A stretch of DNA of 64,000 bases, from the NCBI GenBank assembly GCA_023213395.1, contig CM041465.1, positions 178,939,741 to 179,003,740 on the forward strand, written 5' to 3'. This stretch comes from Cycas panzhihuaensis (Eukaryota; Cycadophyta). The position numbers were made by a program, and so were the translations under genes. This document shows positions 33,379 to 44,899 of this stretch, piece after piece. How positions within the stretch are numbered: the stretch's first letter is position 1; each line of letters starts with the position of its first letter. The notes under the pieces were generated by a model. That model had not been told where the DNA came from. It did not search any database and saw only the letters and a program-made list of their open reading frames with translations.

Positions 33379-36146
33379 TGGATGTACATCTACGAGATAA
33401 TCACTAAGCTCGATAAAAGTGATGATAGTCGATGGTGATATTGAAGGTGCAGGCAAAAACCTACAAGCAAAGAAATTATCACGCAGGATGCCCCATGCGC
33501 CGGAGCGTGAGTTCGGGACCTGCAGATGATACCCAACTACCTTGAAGTGGCCCTTAATCCAGGAAAGAGAGAGGGAATATAGGGAGGGTAGCCTAGATAG
33601 ACTCAAGAGGAAGGTCCTCCCACCTTTGGATGACCAGAAGGGTAGAAGAGGAATCCTCAAAGGTTTCCCTATGATGGAGGGAAACAGATGTGGACAAAGT
33701 AGACGAGAGCCTATGATGTAGCTAGGTCTCTCTTAGTTATTTGGCCAAGTAAATAGAGCCAAGAGGAGGAGAGAGAGAGGGAGAGAGACAACTAAACCAA
33801 AGTTTCCTTTGACGATTCAAAGAGCAAATGAAAAAGGAAAAGGGAATAGGTGTCACACACGCAAGTAAGCAATATCAAATGGAATGAACTAAAAGGGTAA
33901 GTTAAGCTTTGTCGGAAAAAGGAAAGATGAGAGTAAGTTCCTTATAACGTCCTTTTCCTATAGGGGTTGAGTATATGACATGCAAGTATACAAATATAAA
34001 TGAAAGATACCATTTACCCTTTTTACTTTTATATGACCTACTTAGCTAGAACATATATTCCAAATAAATAGTAAGAAAAGGGAATGGGGGTTAAAGGAGG
34101 GATGTGCATACCCGAAAGATGCAGTGGCCAACAGGAGGCCTCACCCATGCACAATGCACGTCCTTGTGTCAATCCACGAATGTGTAACCAAGTCTTGACA
34201 TGAACGATGGGGGCTTCCTTACCTTCTCCTTTGTGAAAAAAAAGTGGAATAGAAGAAAGCAAAAGAAAAGGAGAACAACAGTAGATCTTACTTGAATCCA
34301 GATGCGTTATATCCTTGAAAGGAAGCTCCACACAAACCTGCACATATAGGGGCTTATCCTTTCCAAGAAGGGGCTACAAAAATAAGCTATATATATGCAA
34401 GTATATATGTGTAATGTTTGTGTTAAAATGTTAGGAAAACCAATCGCTGTAACAAGCTCCAAAATCCTCTCTCAAGCAAGCATATACATCAAGCAAAATG
34501 GAGTAAAGGGAAGCCTCAAGATGGCTAACCCCATGCCGGGTTCTCCACATGACTCTCTAGCACAATAAGATGAGGGTAAATATAATTAAGGATAGCCAAG
34601 AAATAGGAGGACAAAAGTGACAAAGCGTTGGGAAAATATCCAAGGTGCGGAGTTGCTATGGGCAACAATCCGATGCATAAACCCTTATCAATGTTATCAA
34701 GGAATACCCAACAATATAAGGGACACTACGGGAGTCCAAATAAGAGGTGTGTAGGCCTAGAATCAATGCAACAAGGGGCTGCATATGTTGATAATCTAGC
34801 ACAGGACTAGGGCTCACCAATTCCTAATTAACCTAAGAGAAGCATGGAGCAAGAGAAGAAAAGGTGTGAAGGGGATTGCCCTAGAAGAGAAGGACTGAGT
34901 GGGGGGGCTACCCGCCTTGCTCTCTTCACCCAACCTTATGGCTCTTCTCCTGCTGCTACCTTAAGGAAAACTAGCGAAGGAAAGGTAGAGACCCGGGAGC
35001 AACAAGCCAAACTTAAATGAAGACAAGCTTTGTTATAGTTAAACCTAAAGGAAATAGGCAAATAAATTAAGAAATAGGTCCAATATAAAGATAACTTACC
35101 ATTAATCTAAAGAAAAGGGTTTAGAGGACCTGCTGGGCTAAAATAAGGCAGGTCTGGGCCTATAATCAGTGGAGAAGGAGGTCCCTGCAAGGGTTTACAG
35201 GAGAAATCCCAAGGGACAGCTGAAGGAGATACTTGTTGGGCGAGTTGGAGAAGAACGACACAAAAATTTGCTTGATAACACCTGGAGAGAGGCTTTCCAC
35301 TGTGGAGGAAGGTAGTTATAGGTAGATCCTGGCCTAGAGTTATAGGAAACGTAGGCCTGCAAGTGCACCTATAACAAGAAGAGAAAAGGACAGAAAGTTG
35401 CAGCAGGAAATGACTGTGTTAAAGAGTAAAAAATAATCTAAGAGTCCTCAAAATGATGAGGGTTTTGATACTTATACCTATCCCAGCCCTAAGTGAGTGA
35501 ATAGGGTGCGAATAGGGCTGAGGTGGATGCGAAGCCACGTGGCGATTCCATGGGAAACACGAGAATTGCCACGACAGTTTTAAAAAATAATTGATAACAG
35601 TTACACCGCGGTAAACTTCGCAGTACCACTAAGTTTACAGCGGTACGAGACCATAAAGCCAGAATGGCAAAAATTTGAGTTATGGGAGCCTTAGGAGGTG
35701 ATGTGGCAGGCCTGGGAGGGGCTAGACCTCCTGTCTAGGTGGCTGAGACAGTCCAGAATGTACTTAGACAAAGGCGAACAGAGCATCAATGGGCAAAGGT
35801 CCCAGAAACGAGGTGCTAGGAGCTCAAAGTTGAGGCATGAACAGGTCATACAAACCAAAAGGAACTTGAGGCGGTATGGAGACAGCGCGAAGGGTCATAT
35901 AGTGCTATGCGGATGCCTACTTTGTGGAAAGGTAGGTCCCGTTAGGTCATCATAGGCTCACAATATGACAAGCAGCATGAATAGGCAACAAATGCAAAGT
36001 GATCATGCAAATGAAGCAAGCAGTCGTGCAATGAGGCATCACTTCTGTTAACCTTTCCATCAAAATAATACAAGTGAAAAGGAAGAAACATACTTGAGCC
36101 TACCTGAGTCAACCTATCTGGATCCATTCCCGGTAGCTAGGAAACA
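33379..36146 (-). repeat. Element F 3' LTR
   Basis: 2768 bp, the partner of 47568-50324. By eye the two differ at roughly one base in 10-15, mostly transitions. It contains a stem-loop at 35604-35644. The polypurine tract lies just to the right (CTGCCCCCTTGG on +, from 36147). Confidence 0.9.
35604..35645. other. Stem-loop with CGCAGTACCACT loop (3' LTR of F)
   Basis: GTAAACTT (35611-35618) pairs with AAGTTTAC (35631-35638), and the outer ACCGC pairs with GCGGT around one G/A mismatch. The loop contains the self-complementary GTAC. Confidence 0.65.
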
Positions 36147-36514
36147 CTGCCCCCTTGGCAGCAGAGCCTCGCTGCTAGGAAGCATAATACGATGGTGAAT
36201 GCTAGCAACAAAACTGTCAATAGCACATGCGTATGTATATATATGAATCATGATCATAACAGGAGTCAAGGGTATTGGCAAGTGTCATGGTAGAACATGT
36301 GGATATAAGGACAGGGGTGGAGACACATAGGGGCTACCCATGTGCCACCCAAGAATCGATTGTAAGCTAAGAAGGATAAGGGGGCTACCCCCATCGTGAA
36401 AATGAAAAGAGATGTGCACGATAAAGTCAGGTAAAAAGGGTAAATGAGCAAACCTAGTAGTCACCATAGTTTAACCTCATTAGCGGCTAGCTTTCAGAGG
36501 TGCGAATGGATCGC
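36147..36514. other. 3' noncoding region of F
   Basis: Purine tract (on -) next to the 3' LTR, followed by sequence without a gene. Confidence 0.5.
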
Positions 36515-36996
36515 AAGGTGATCTGCATGATGGCCTGAGACTTGGGTGACGAAGTGACTAGGGAAGTCTCACGGACGGTCAATAAGAAGAGGAAGGCAGT
36601 GCTCAAGGATGAGGTGAACGAGACTATCTGCCTCAGCGTTGAGGACCCGAGGAATGTGTCAGATGTCAATAGACTAGAAATTAGCCAGCAGGGATCTGGT
36701 GGTCAAAGTAAGGGCTCTTAAATAAGGGCATCGTACTTGGTAAACCTGGGTGAGATGGGACACCACCACTTAGGAGTCACAAAGAAGATCAATAGATCTA
36801 TGATGGAAATAGAGTGCATCGGTGAGGGCTTCGATAACAACTGTGTACTCGGCTTTGTTATTGGTGGCCTCGGGAAGAAAGATTCTGGAACATAAGAAGT
36901 CATGTCTCGAAGAGCTGCGAAGAATCCATGTGGCAGCAGAAGGACTAGGATTACTGTGGCTTTTATCGTCGATAAAGATGAAGAGAGACATGGGCA
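36515..36996 (-). pseudogene. Archaeal-type second RNase H (aRNH) of element F
   Basis: On the - strand: L-F-I-F-I-D-D-K-S-H-S-N-P-S-P, then E-A-T-N-N-K-A-E-Y-T-V-V-I-E-A-L, then I-D-L-L-C-D-S-stop-V-V-V-S, then H-I-P-R-V-L-N-A-E-A-D-S-L-V. These are the four acidic positions of plant/archaeal-like RNase H (PF13456/RVT_3 type) in order and spacing: D near 36966-36974, E near 36850, D near 36776, D near 36627. Three stops interrupt it. Such a second RNase H is known in Tat and Ogre elements, usually described between the pol RNase H and integrase. Here it lies beyond integrase and beyond an antisense ORF, next to the 3' LTR. Confidence 0.75.
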
Positions 36997-37884
36997 ATGA
37001 GAGAAAATGTCTTAGTAGAGAAAATGTATCATAATAAGGAGTCGAAGCAAAAAGATGCTCGTATAGCAGGCAATAAATAGTCGTGAAGGGTAGGAGTACC
37101 TAGTAATGAGACTACCTAAGGACAAGAGTAGGCTATCCGACCAAATGTTGCTTTAGAAAGCAAAGAATGACTTTGAACGGAAGGAGCATTCCCTTTGGAG
37201 GCCCCAGGGGTAGGAAAGAGCTGTAAAAATAGGTCCAAGACGGTGAAATGAACCAAACGAGTATAAACTCGGGCATGCACGGGAGTGGCACGTAAAACAA
37301 GATAAAAGGGCCCTACGAAAAATGCATTGGTAGGGTGTCATAAATGCATCCGCAAGAAGAAGAGAAACGAAGGCTATGGGAGCACAACGAGCAACAGGGC
37401 CAGAAGGCAAAGGTGATCGGGGGTAAGGAACGATCCAAAGGGTTGTCACGAGGGCAGAAATGGAGACAGTACCAGTCGGGGTCCCTGCCTATATAAGGAA
37501 AATTGATGAAAACGATATTCATTTTCACGGGCTCTCGAGTGAATCTAGAGCCATTTCCTTACGCAGCAGAGTGCTACCTGACTTCGGATTGGAGCTAGAG
37601 GACAGCTATTGGAAGGCAAGTGCAAGGCCAGATCTAGTGAGTGGACCTCTGGAAACCTAACCCATCTCGTGGTTTTAAGTTCATTGCTTTTTGCATAGAC
37701 TTTTAGGCCCCATATGGGCGAAAAAAGACCTCCCAGAGTCTGAATTAGACCCAGAGAGAGGCGAGACCGGGGCATCAGGCAGCCCAGGTCCTAGTGGGCC
37801 CAATTGTGGCTCACAAAAAAGAATTTTTTTTATTGTTTTGGCAGGAAAACCCCTCCTTTTGGGGGGGTGTCGTTCTCACTACAA

Positions 37885-37910
37885 CAAAGATCGCAGTACC
37901 ACGATCTTTG
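37885..37910. other. Stem-loop with CAGTACCA loop (F interior, first)
   Basis: CAAAGATCG (37885-37893) pairs perfectly with CGATCTTTG (37902-37910). The loop CAGTACCA is the same as in the LTR hairpins, but the stem sequence is unrelated. Confidence 0.7.
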
Positions 37911-37940
37911 CTGTGGGGCCCCGATCGCTGTGGGACCTAG

Positions 37941-37970
37941 GCCAAACTTCGCGGTACCATGAAGTTTGGC
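37941..37970. other. Stem-loop with GCGGTACCAT loop (F interior, second)
   Basis: GCCAAACTTC (37941-37950) pairs perfectly over 10 bp with GAAGTTTGGC (37961-37970). The loop contains GGTACC. Confidence 0.7.
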
Positions 37971-38115
37971 ACGGTGCAAAGATAGAACTGTAAAAAAAAG
38001 AAGATAAGGGCCCGAGGGACCTTGAATCTTGATCAGGTGAGGCTGGGAGATAGTTTAGGAGATGAGGAATGAGTGTAGATCAAGTGTTAAATAGTTTTAT
38101 GGTATTTTATAGGCT

Positions 38116-38884
38116 GTGATCACGGTAGAGAACCGTAAAAACATCAAGATGGCAATGTTGAGCTTTATTGAGATGATGACTAGGGAGGACAGGGAGATCT
38201 TACGGAGATGTGGCCTATTGAAAGTCACGAGGACACCCCATTATATGTCATACCAGCAGTTATTCGTTGATATTGTGTCACATTGGGACAGGAGGAGGCA
38301 CCTCTTCTATCTACCCTAGGTGGGGGATGTATAAGTGATGCCCAGGGATATCAGGAGGATACTGGGAGTACCAGCGACTGGGAGGCCGGTGGCATTAGGA
38401 GCATTGCCCAGCAATGAGGCAGCACATAGGGAGGCATCCACGTTCTTCACAGGTTTGGACAGATGGGAGAGGCGAGGGATTCCTCTCCAGACCATGGTTA
38501 TGTCAGGGGTTTCTCTAGTGAGGAAATTGATTACACTGTGCATTCTATTCTGGATATCCCAGAAACAGAACTATAGAGACATATCAGGTGGATGGATAGA
38601 TGCAATACGCCGGTGTGAGGTAGGAGAGCAGATGGACTGGGCCACCCTAATAGCGGCGAACCTCATCACACAGCTAGATGCTATAAGGGTAGTAGGCAGG
38701 GGCGGACTATCCTACATCACGTTATTATAGTGTTGGTTCTTCGACCACTTCAAAGTAGTGGGGCCAACGGGGGGACCACACCCCATCTCAGAGTGGGCCC
38801 TGATGGTCCATAGATGGCAGACTAGGTTGAGAGGGACCGAGGACCACACGTATGTCTGTCACTCGGTGGAGCTACATCACTAGA
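38116..38884 (+). pseudogene. Plant mobile domain (PMD)-like ORF, antisense to F gag-pol
   Basis: A single + frame reads I-L-R-R-C-G-L-L-K-V-T-R-T-P-H-Y, then S-H-W-D-R-R-R-H-L-F-Y-L-P, then M-P-R-D-I-R-R-I-L-G-V-P-A-T-G-R-P-V, then Y-R-D-I-S-G-G-W-I-D-A-I and V-G-R-G-G-L-S-Y-I-T-L-L. The sequence H-x-F-x-L-P...D-x-x-x-I-L-G-x-P-x-x-G-x-P-V is the core of PMD proteins (PF10536; MAIN/MAIL1 relatives, nuclear, often carried by transposons). Stops at 38317-38319, about 38332 and 38728-38730 break it without frameshift. It lies between integrase and the second RNase H, on the opposite strand. Such antisense extra ORFs are known in Tat-lineage elements. Introns at its 3' side are possible (CAG/GTGAGA near 39268, CAG/GTGAGT near 39468). 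Confidence 0.6.
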
Positions 38885-39429
38885 CCTCTTCACCATGACA
38901 GATTATATAGCAAATCTGTACAGAGTGGTGAGGTAGGATAGCGATGACAAGGCAAGAGGAGCAGGAGTGGCCCCGGGAGATGATGAGGGTGGTGATGGAG
39001 GTGATGGGGCTGGCCCATCATGACCTACAGGAGAGGCAGGTTCATCAAGGATTGTGGAGGAGGGTAGGGGCCCACTGACACAAGCTCGGAGGCTGCGGAT
39101 CGTCAGGAGATCTGGGGAGGTGGCAGTTGTACCAACTACAGAGAGGAGGGATACCCCAAGAGCTGAGGTAGTAACATAGGAGGTACCCGAGGAGGAGGAG
39201 GTACTTGCAGTTGGAAGAGTGCCAGAGCGAGAGGCAGTCACTTGAGTCTAGGAGCCAACAGCCACACCAGGTGAGACATGACCTTCTCCTATTATCGTTT
39301 AATTGCCAGACATATACATGGTTTGATTTTGGTTTGATATCCATAGAGATATGTATTGATATATGGCATGTTAGATTTGGAGGTATGGTAGATATTCAGA
39401 GACTAGTAGAGGTAGTAGTCTAAGAGATA

Positions 39430-39990
39430 TTCCCTTGGGCCTATGCGGAGGGACAACCTCCCATCCAGGTGAGTGACGAGCCTAAATCAATAGGCAGTCA
39501 CACGATAGCATTCACCCCATTGATACGGGCGACAAATATATGGGTCATAGAGTCCCAGGAGCACGAGGTATGTGCAGGACGACAGCGGGCAGAGATGGGC
39601 ACTTTCTGAGCTGAGAGGGATGCTCTACAAAGTCGGGTGCAGGTGTAGGAGGCTTAGGGAGGAGCCACAGGAGATATGGGGAGCCATATCTGGCTAGCAG
39701 TGATGGAGGAGCGACTCTAGGGGATGGAGGAGAGGCTCCGCCTCATGGAGATGGAGTGGGATCGTATCCAGGCCCGACACGATTGACTGATAGAGGACAT
39801 GGCATCGAGGTTGGCACAAAGTAGGACACAGACTCATACACTGGCGATGACCCCCAGGAGGCCACGGGATAAGGGGAGTGAGGTAGGGAGCTCGTGGAGA
39901 CTCAGGAGGAGTCTCAGAGGGATGTGGTCCCTAAGAGAGGGATCACATCGACCAGGAGATGATGCCCCAGGAGCGGGGCAGCAGTAGAGT
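39430..39990 (+). pseudogene. Coiled-coil-like C-terminal exon(s) of the antisense ORF
   Basis: On + the sequence reads A-E-M-G-T-F-stop-A-E-R-D-A-L-Q-S-R-V-Q-V, then M-E-E-R-L-stop-G-M-E-E-R-L-R-L-M-E-M-E-W-D, then H-D-stop-L-I-E-D-M-A-S-R-L-A. This is a heptad-like, charged helix rich in E, R, M and L, followed by a basic, Arg/Pro/Gly-rich tail. It matches the strand and position expected for the C-terminal part of the PMD-like gene upstream. The join is inferred from possible splice donors only. Confidence 0.4.
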
Positions 39991-40682
39991 AGGATATATG
40001 TATTTTGTTTTAGACAAGGGAAAGTACAGGCCTCCAGGGGATCACCATATACATAGTCACATGATTATACCCCCCTTGTAAGGACACCTGCTTCCCATGG
40101 ATGATGTACCATACCATATGTATGACATGACACATAATTTTTGATGTATATATAGACAGGGTGATTGGTATCCCATTTTGGTATATGATGATGGGTATCA
40201 TAATGTATGTTGGATGATATGTTTATTTCGTTTACATTTTTATGTGTGTGTGTGGGTACACAGATGCGCGAGGATATGTATGGTTGTATTTTGAGTTGAT
40301 TATTGTATGAGCTTTGTGTTATGATATTTATTTAGGTTGTGCATATTTCCTTCCATGCAGGGCTATATACCTAACAGGAGCACACACGAACACCATGAGT
40401 AGAGGTGATAGACATATATGGGGTTAAGAAATAAGGTGATATGCATGTCCACATGGGAGCATAGCGGGATATGCAAAGGAAATACCAAGCAAGATGGGAG
40501 TGAGGATACTCCAGAGTGTCGTCTTGATTAGGGGACTCCCAAATAGGAGGACAAGGTCCCAAGGAAAATGGGAACAAGGGTTCTGTGGGAGGAACCAGAA
40601 GGAAACGAAAGAGGCCATCCTAAGTCGTCATTCTACTCGTGGCTAGGAGGAAAGGGAACGAACTTAAGATGGTAGTTTAGGC
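39991..40682. other. F interior between antisense ORF and integrase end, no gene seen
   Basis: Where the 3' ends of the two converging transcription units would meet. No domain is recognised. Confidence 0.45.
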
Positions 40683-41900
40683 TCATTTCAGAGCATGAAT
40701 AAAGTGACGATGAGGGCACAAGTAAAATTTCTTAAGGAATTTCCTATTAACAGCTTTCTCAAACTCAAGACCCTCTAAGGTGGCAATCTTATAAGCGCTG
40801 TTACTGAGGCTTTTGATAATGACAAAGGGGCCAACCCATTTGGGCCTGAATTTGGCTAAGAGGTCATGAAGATATTCCAATTTGAGGACATGGTGCCCAG
40901 AAAACAAAGGACGAGAACAAAAGTGTTTATCATAGGTCCTTTGTGAGTGAGCTTTGGATGCTAGGTTATCCTGATAAACAACTAAACATCTCTCATCCAA
41001 GGCTTTGAGGTCCAAGAGGCGAGCCTACTGGATTGACTCCTCATCGATGAGACCTCGAAGAGAAACTCGTAAAGAAAGAAACTTGTAAAGAAGGAATCTC
41101 CACTTCTAAAGGGAGTACTACCTCAGACCTGTATACTAGGGACAATATAGTCATTCCCGTAGCAGCATGGACGAAGGTACGGTAAGTCCTTAAGGCAGAA
41201 GGGAGCTAAAGGTACTAGTCTTTTTGAGACTAGGTGACAATTTTCTTTAGAATATTAATGAGAGTCTTATTAAAAGACTCTACTTGATCATTTTCCTGGG
41301 GGTAATAAGGAGAGGAAGTTCTGTGAGAGATTTTGAATTTCTCACAAAGCTCATCCATCTCCTTGTTACAGAAAAGGGTCCCATTGTCAGTAATCAAGAC
41401 ATCAGGAATCCTGAATTGGCAAATGATGTGCTGGTAAGCAAAAGTAGCTATCATCTTACCAGGGTTAGTAACCAAAGGGATGGCCTCCGCCCATTTGGAA
41501 AAGTACTCCGTAGTAGTCAAAATAAACTTGTGCTCTGATGAAGAAGGTGGGGAGACAGCCCCAATAAGGTCTAGACCCCACTGAGTGAAAGGCCACGGAG
41601 ACACAATAAGGTGAAGGGCCTCGAAAGGTACATAGGAGATGTTAGCATGTTCCTAACATCGCCGACACCTCAGGTCAAAAGCATGGGCGTCCTTAAAGAG
41701 GGATGGCCAATAGTAGTCTATACAAAGGATCCTCTTGGCCATGGACTAGCCTCCAAAGTGGCCTTTGCAAATGCCATGGTGGCATTCACAGAGTATTTGG
41801 TCTGCTTCGTCAATGGTGATGCAGCAGAGGAGGATCTCATCGAAAGAACTTTTGTACAATACTTTATCCATGAGGAAGTATTGCCTAGCAGAAGTCTGGA
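40683..41900 (-). pseudogene. Element F integrase
   Basis: On the - strand: zinc region C-H-H-G-I-C-K-G-H-F-G-G and Y-Y-W-P-S-L-F-K-D-A-H (about 41760-41690), core with W-P-F-T-Q-W-G-L-D-L-I-G, L-I-T-D-N-G-T-L-F and D-Q-V-E-S-F-N-K-T-L (D, D, E all present, 41604-41230). The C-terminal part, K-F-R-P-K-W-V-G-P-F-V-I, lies at 41015-40683 in another frame. The W-P-F-x-Q-W-G-L-D block is typical of the Tat lineage. No chromodomain follows. The core is still a 124-codon open frame. Confidence 0.82.
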
Positions 41901-43440
41901 TGTGAGATCCAACCTTACTACTAGCTTCAGGGCAGTACCACTGCTATGTGAGGTACCACACTATGTTGCCATACCACTCGTTATCAACAAGTGGATGGGG
42001 AGGAATGTTCTGAATAGTCAAGATAGACTCATCAGGAAGAGAATCATCAATAGGGGTATCGAGTAAGTTAGGGATAGGGGCGTATGCAAGCTGCTCAGCC
42101 ACTACCATCCCTTTCTTTGATTTCCTGTTAATGATATGAAGATCGAACTCCTGAAGTAGGATAGCCCAAAGGCCAGCCTTACCCGTCAAGTCTAAACGAG
42201 TAAGTAGATATCATAAGGGATTAGATTGGATGATCACCTTGGTGGTATTACCAAGCAAGTAATATCTAAACTTCTTAGTCGTGTAAACTAAGGAGAGACA
42301 TTCCTTCTCAACCAAGGAGTAGTTGAGCTTAGTAGCCACAAGGGTGCAGCTGATAAAGTAGATGGCCCTCTCGACTCCTAAGTCATCCTCTTGAGCCAAC
42401 ATAGCACCCAAGGACTCATCAGTCACCGCAGTGTAGAGAATGAAAGGCCTATCAAAACAAGGGGGCGCCAACGTAGGAATGGAAGCAAGGGCTTTCTTAA
42501 GTCTTTCGAAGGCTTATTGGGCCTTACCAGACCAAACAAATGGGGCTCCCTTCTTCAATAGGTTGGTTAAGGATTTAGCACTTACGGTGAAGTCTGCTAG
42601 GAAGCGCCTGAGAAAACCAAGCCTACCTAGAAATGACTTGATCTGTCATTGAGTTCTAGGAGGTGGTATATCAAGGATTACCTTGACTTTGTTAGGGTCA
42701 ATCTGAATCCCTTGTTTTAACACAAGAAATCCAAGGAGTTTGCCTAAAGTGATGGTAAACACACATTTGAGTGGGTTTATGCTTACATGGTACTTGCGAT
42801 ATTGCGTGAAGATAGCTTGCAAGTCTGAGGGATGATGGGCCCTGACACGTGAGAGACCCATCATGTCATCTATAAAGACCTCCAATGTGTCATCGATGAG
42901 GTCATGGAAGATAAAATGCATCGCCCCTTGGTAAGTAGCACCTACATTTTTTAGACTGAAGGGCATTGCCTTGTAGGCAAAGGTACCCCACAGGGTGGTG
43001 AAGGCCGTCTTGTGACAGTCTTCAGGAGATATTTGGATCTGATTGTAGCTAGAGAATCTGTCCATCAAGGATATAACCTCGAACCCGGTAGTTCAATCAA
43101 TGATTTGATCGATGAAGGGGAGTGGAAAGTTGTCCTTAGGACATGTGTTGTTAATATCATGGAAATCAACGCATATCCAGATAGTCTTGTTCTTTTTAGT
43201 AACGGGAACAATGTTGGATACCCATTTAGGATAATCGATAGGAGTAATAAGTCCATCATCCAAAAGCTTCTCGACCTCCATCTTGATAGTAGCCGAGAGT
43301 TTAGGGTGGAGAGGATGTTGCTTCTAGCACACGGGACGGGCGCCAGGAATGGTAGTGAGATTGTGGGTGACAATGGAGGGGTCAATTCCCTTCATGTCAG
43401 AATAATCCCATGCAAACACATCCCAGAACTCATGGAACAA
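41901..43440 (-). pseudogene. Element F reverse transcriptase and pol RNase H
   Basis: RT on the - strand: E-V-E-K-L-L-D-D-G-L-I-T-P-I, W-I-C-V-D-F-H-D-I-N-N-T-C-P-K, D-R-F-S-S-Y-N-Q-I, M-P-F-S-L-K-N-V-G-A-T-Y-Q, and catalytic V-F-I-D-D-M-M with both Asp (42865-42870). RNase H: Y-F-I-S-C-T-L-V, L-V-E-K-E-C-L-S-L-V-Y and L-T-G-K-A-G-L-W-A-I-L-L-Q-E-F-D (42471-41944). RT, RNase H and the integrase core share one frame over more than 2 kb, with a few stops. It is among the best preserved pol copies in the window. Confidence 0.85.
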
Positions 43441-44329
43441 AAGGGAATACTCCTTACATCATCAGGAGAGCATTCCACCCACACCTTAATGACCTTACTA
43501 GGGGCTAAGACTATGTCTTGGGTCACCCCCATGCACATGGCATTCCCTTCCTCGAAATGGAGAGGGGCAAGGTTAACAGGAAGAGATGGAACATGGGATG
43601 GAATTGGGTTAGCGAGTGTGTACCCAATTGCCAAGACCTTCTGGTGGCCAAGCCTATGGTGACCAGAAGGAAAGTTGGGCACAAAGCCCGCTAAGTTCTC
43701 AAGCAAGGCTCCATCATCTTCAAAGTAATCCACCCCATGGATGACCTTACTTCGAATAGATGAAGTGCTAGAGGAAGTCGGAGTAAAGGGACCATGGTGG
43801 TCATCAGGCTGTCCAACCTCCTTAGAAGACTCTAAGAGAGAGTTAGGAAGGGGCTTCTCAGAAGGAGCGAAAGGGAGTTCCTCAAAACCATCACCTACGG
43901 GGGTGATGGAGAGGAAGAACCAATGAGTTGTGGGTCAATGCATACAACAACATGTGACACAAAGGGGAGACTGGTCTCCTAAATGAATGGGGTTCTAGGT
44001 TAGGACCTAGAATGGGAAGGGTGCATCCTACTAGTGTGGAGGAAAGAAACAGGGTGAGGAAAGTCCTCATCCTCACCATGGGACTTGCCATCGCCAAACA
44101 ATGCAAGGTACTCATAGTTCCTAACACTGATAGGAGCAAAGCGAGTAAGACTAGAGGAAGAAGATGTGGGATCTTCTTCGAGATGAGATGAATTGGGTAT
44201 GCTGATGGAGCAAGCTGAGGCATGAGTAGAAGGGCCTTTGTCTCCTTTCGTATGGCCATGGCTTGCTTGGTTAGTAGGACGAGTTTATTTAATAGGCGGG
44301 TGTTCACAAGAAACAACCCTCATCCGTCT

Positions 44330-44660
44330 GTCATGGATGAACTTAAGTTGCTCCCAACTGGTCGAACACACAGCTCCTATCTGATTGAGCCACCTAAGAG
44401 AAGATTGTAGTTAACGTCAATGCTAAGGACTACAATGTTAGTGAGGACAGTCTTACCCTCTAGAGTGAGTGGGATCGAAACAGATCCCAATGGAGTCTTT
44501 TCGTTACCGTCGTAGCCTTGGCATCACCATGGAATAGGTTCCAAGGTAAAAATGCCAAACTCTTGCATAACGCGCAAGGGCATGGTATTCACGAAAGAAC
44601 CATTGTCAAAAATAGTCCTTCGCAGGGTACAATCAGGTGTGTCAATGGTAATGGTAAAAA
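44330..44660 (-). pseudogene. Element F retropepsin
   Basis: - strand: R-R-T-I-F-D-N-G-S-F-V-N-T-M-P, where D-N-G replaces the usual D-S-G, then V-N-Y-N-L-L-L-G-G-S-I, the region before the end of plant retropepsins. It is in frame with gag upstream and RT downstream. The roughly 0.9 kb between it and RT (43440-44330) is open in parts and is probably a linker. Confidence 0.65.
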
Positions 44661-44899
44661 GGAAATTCTATTGGTGTTCCCTTTCACATGCAGGGGGAAG
44701 GTCTTTAGGGTCAAAGGAAATGACGGGCTCATGGCTTTGGGTAACACCCAAAGCATGAATGGGCGCATCATTTGATCCTAAATCTTCCAAAAGGAGAGTC
44801 CTTTATTCGAGACAACTCCTCAAAACATCCATCAAGGACATTCCCGCAGTGATAGTATGGAGCTCATCAATGATAGAGAAAGGCTTTCCCTTTGCAGTA

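Noticed and set aside
38903-39344. Ser/Pro/Leu-rich open frames on the minus strand.
   Set aside because: They are low-complexity shadows of the purine-rich + strand in the PMD/coiled-coil region.
43012-43662. A 216-codon open frame on the + strand.
   Set aside because: It lies antisense to the well-supported RT of element F and shows no domain of its own, so it is a shadow frame.
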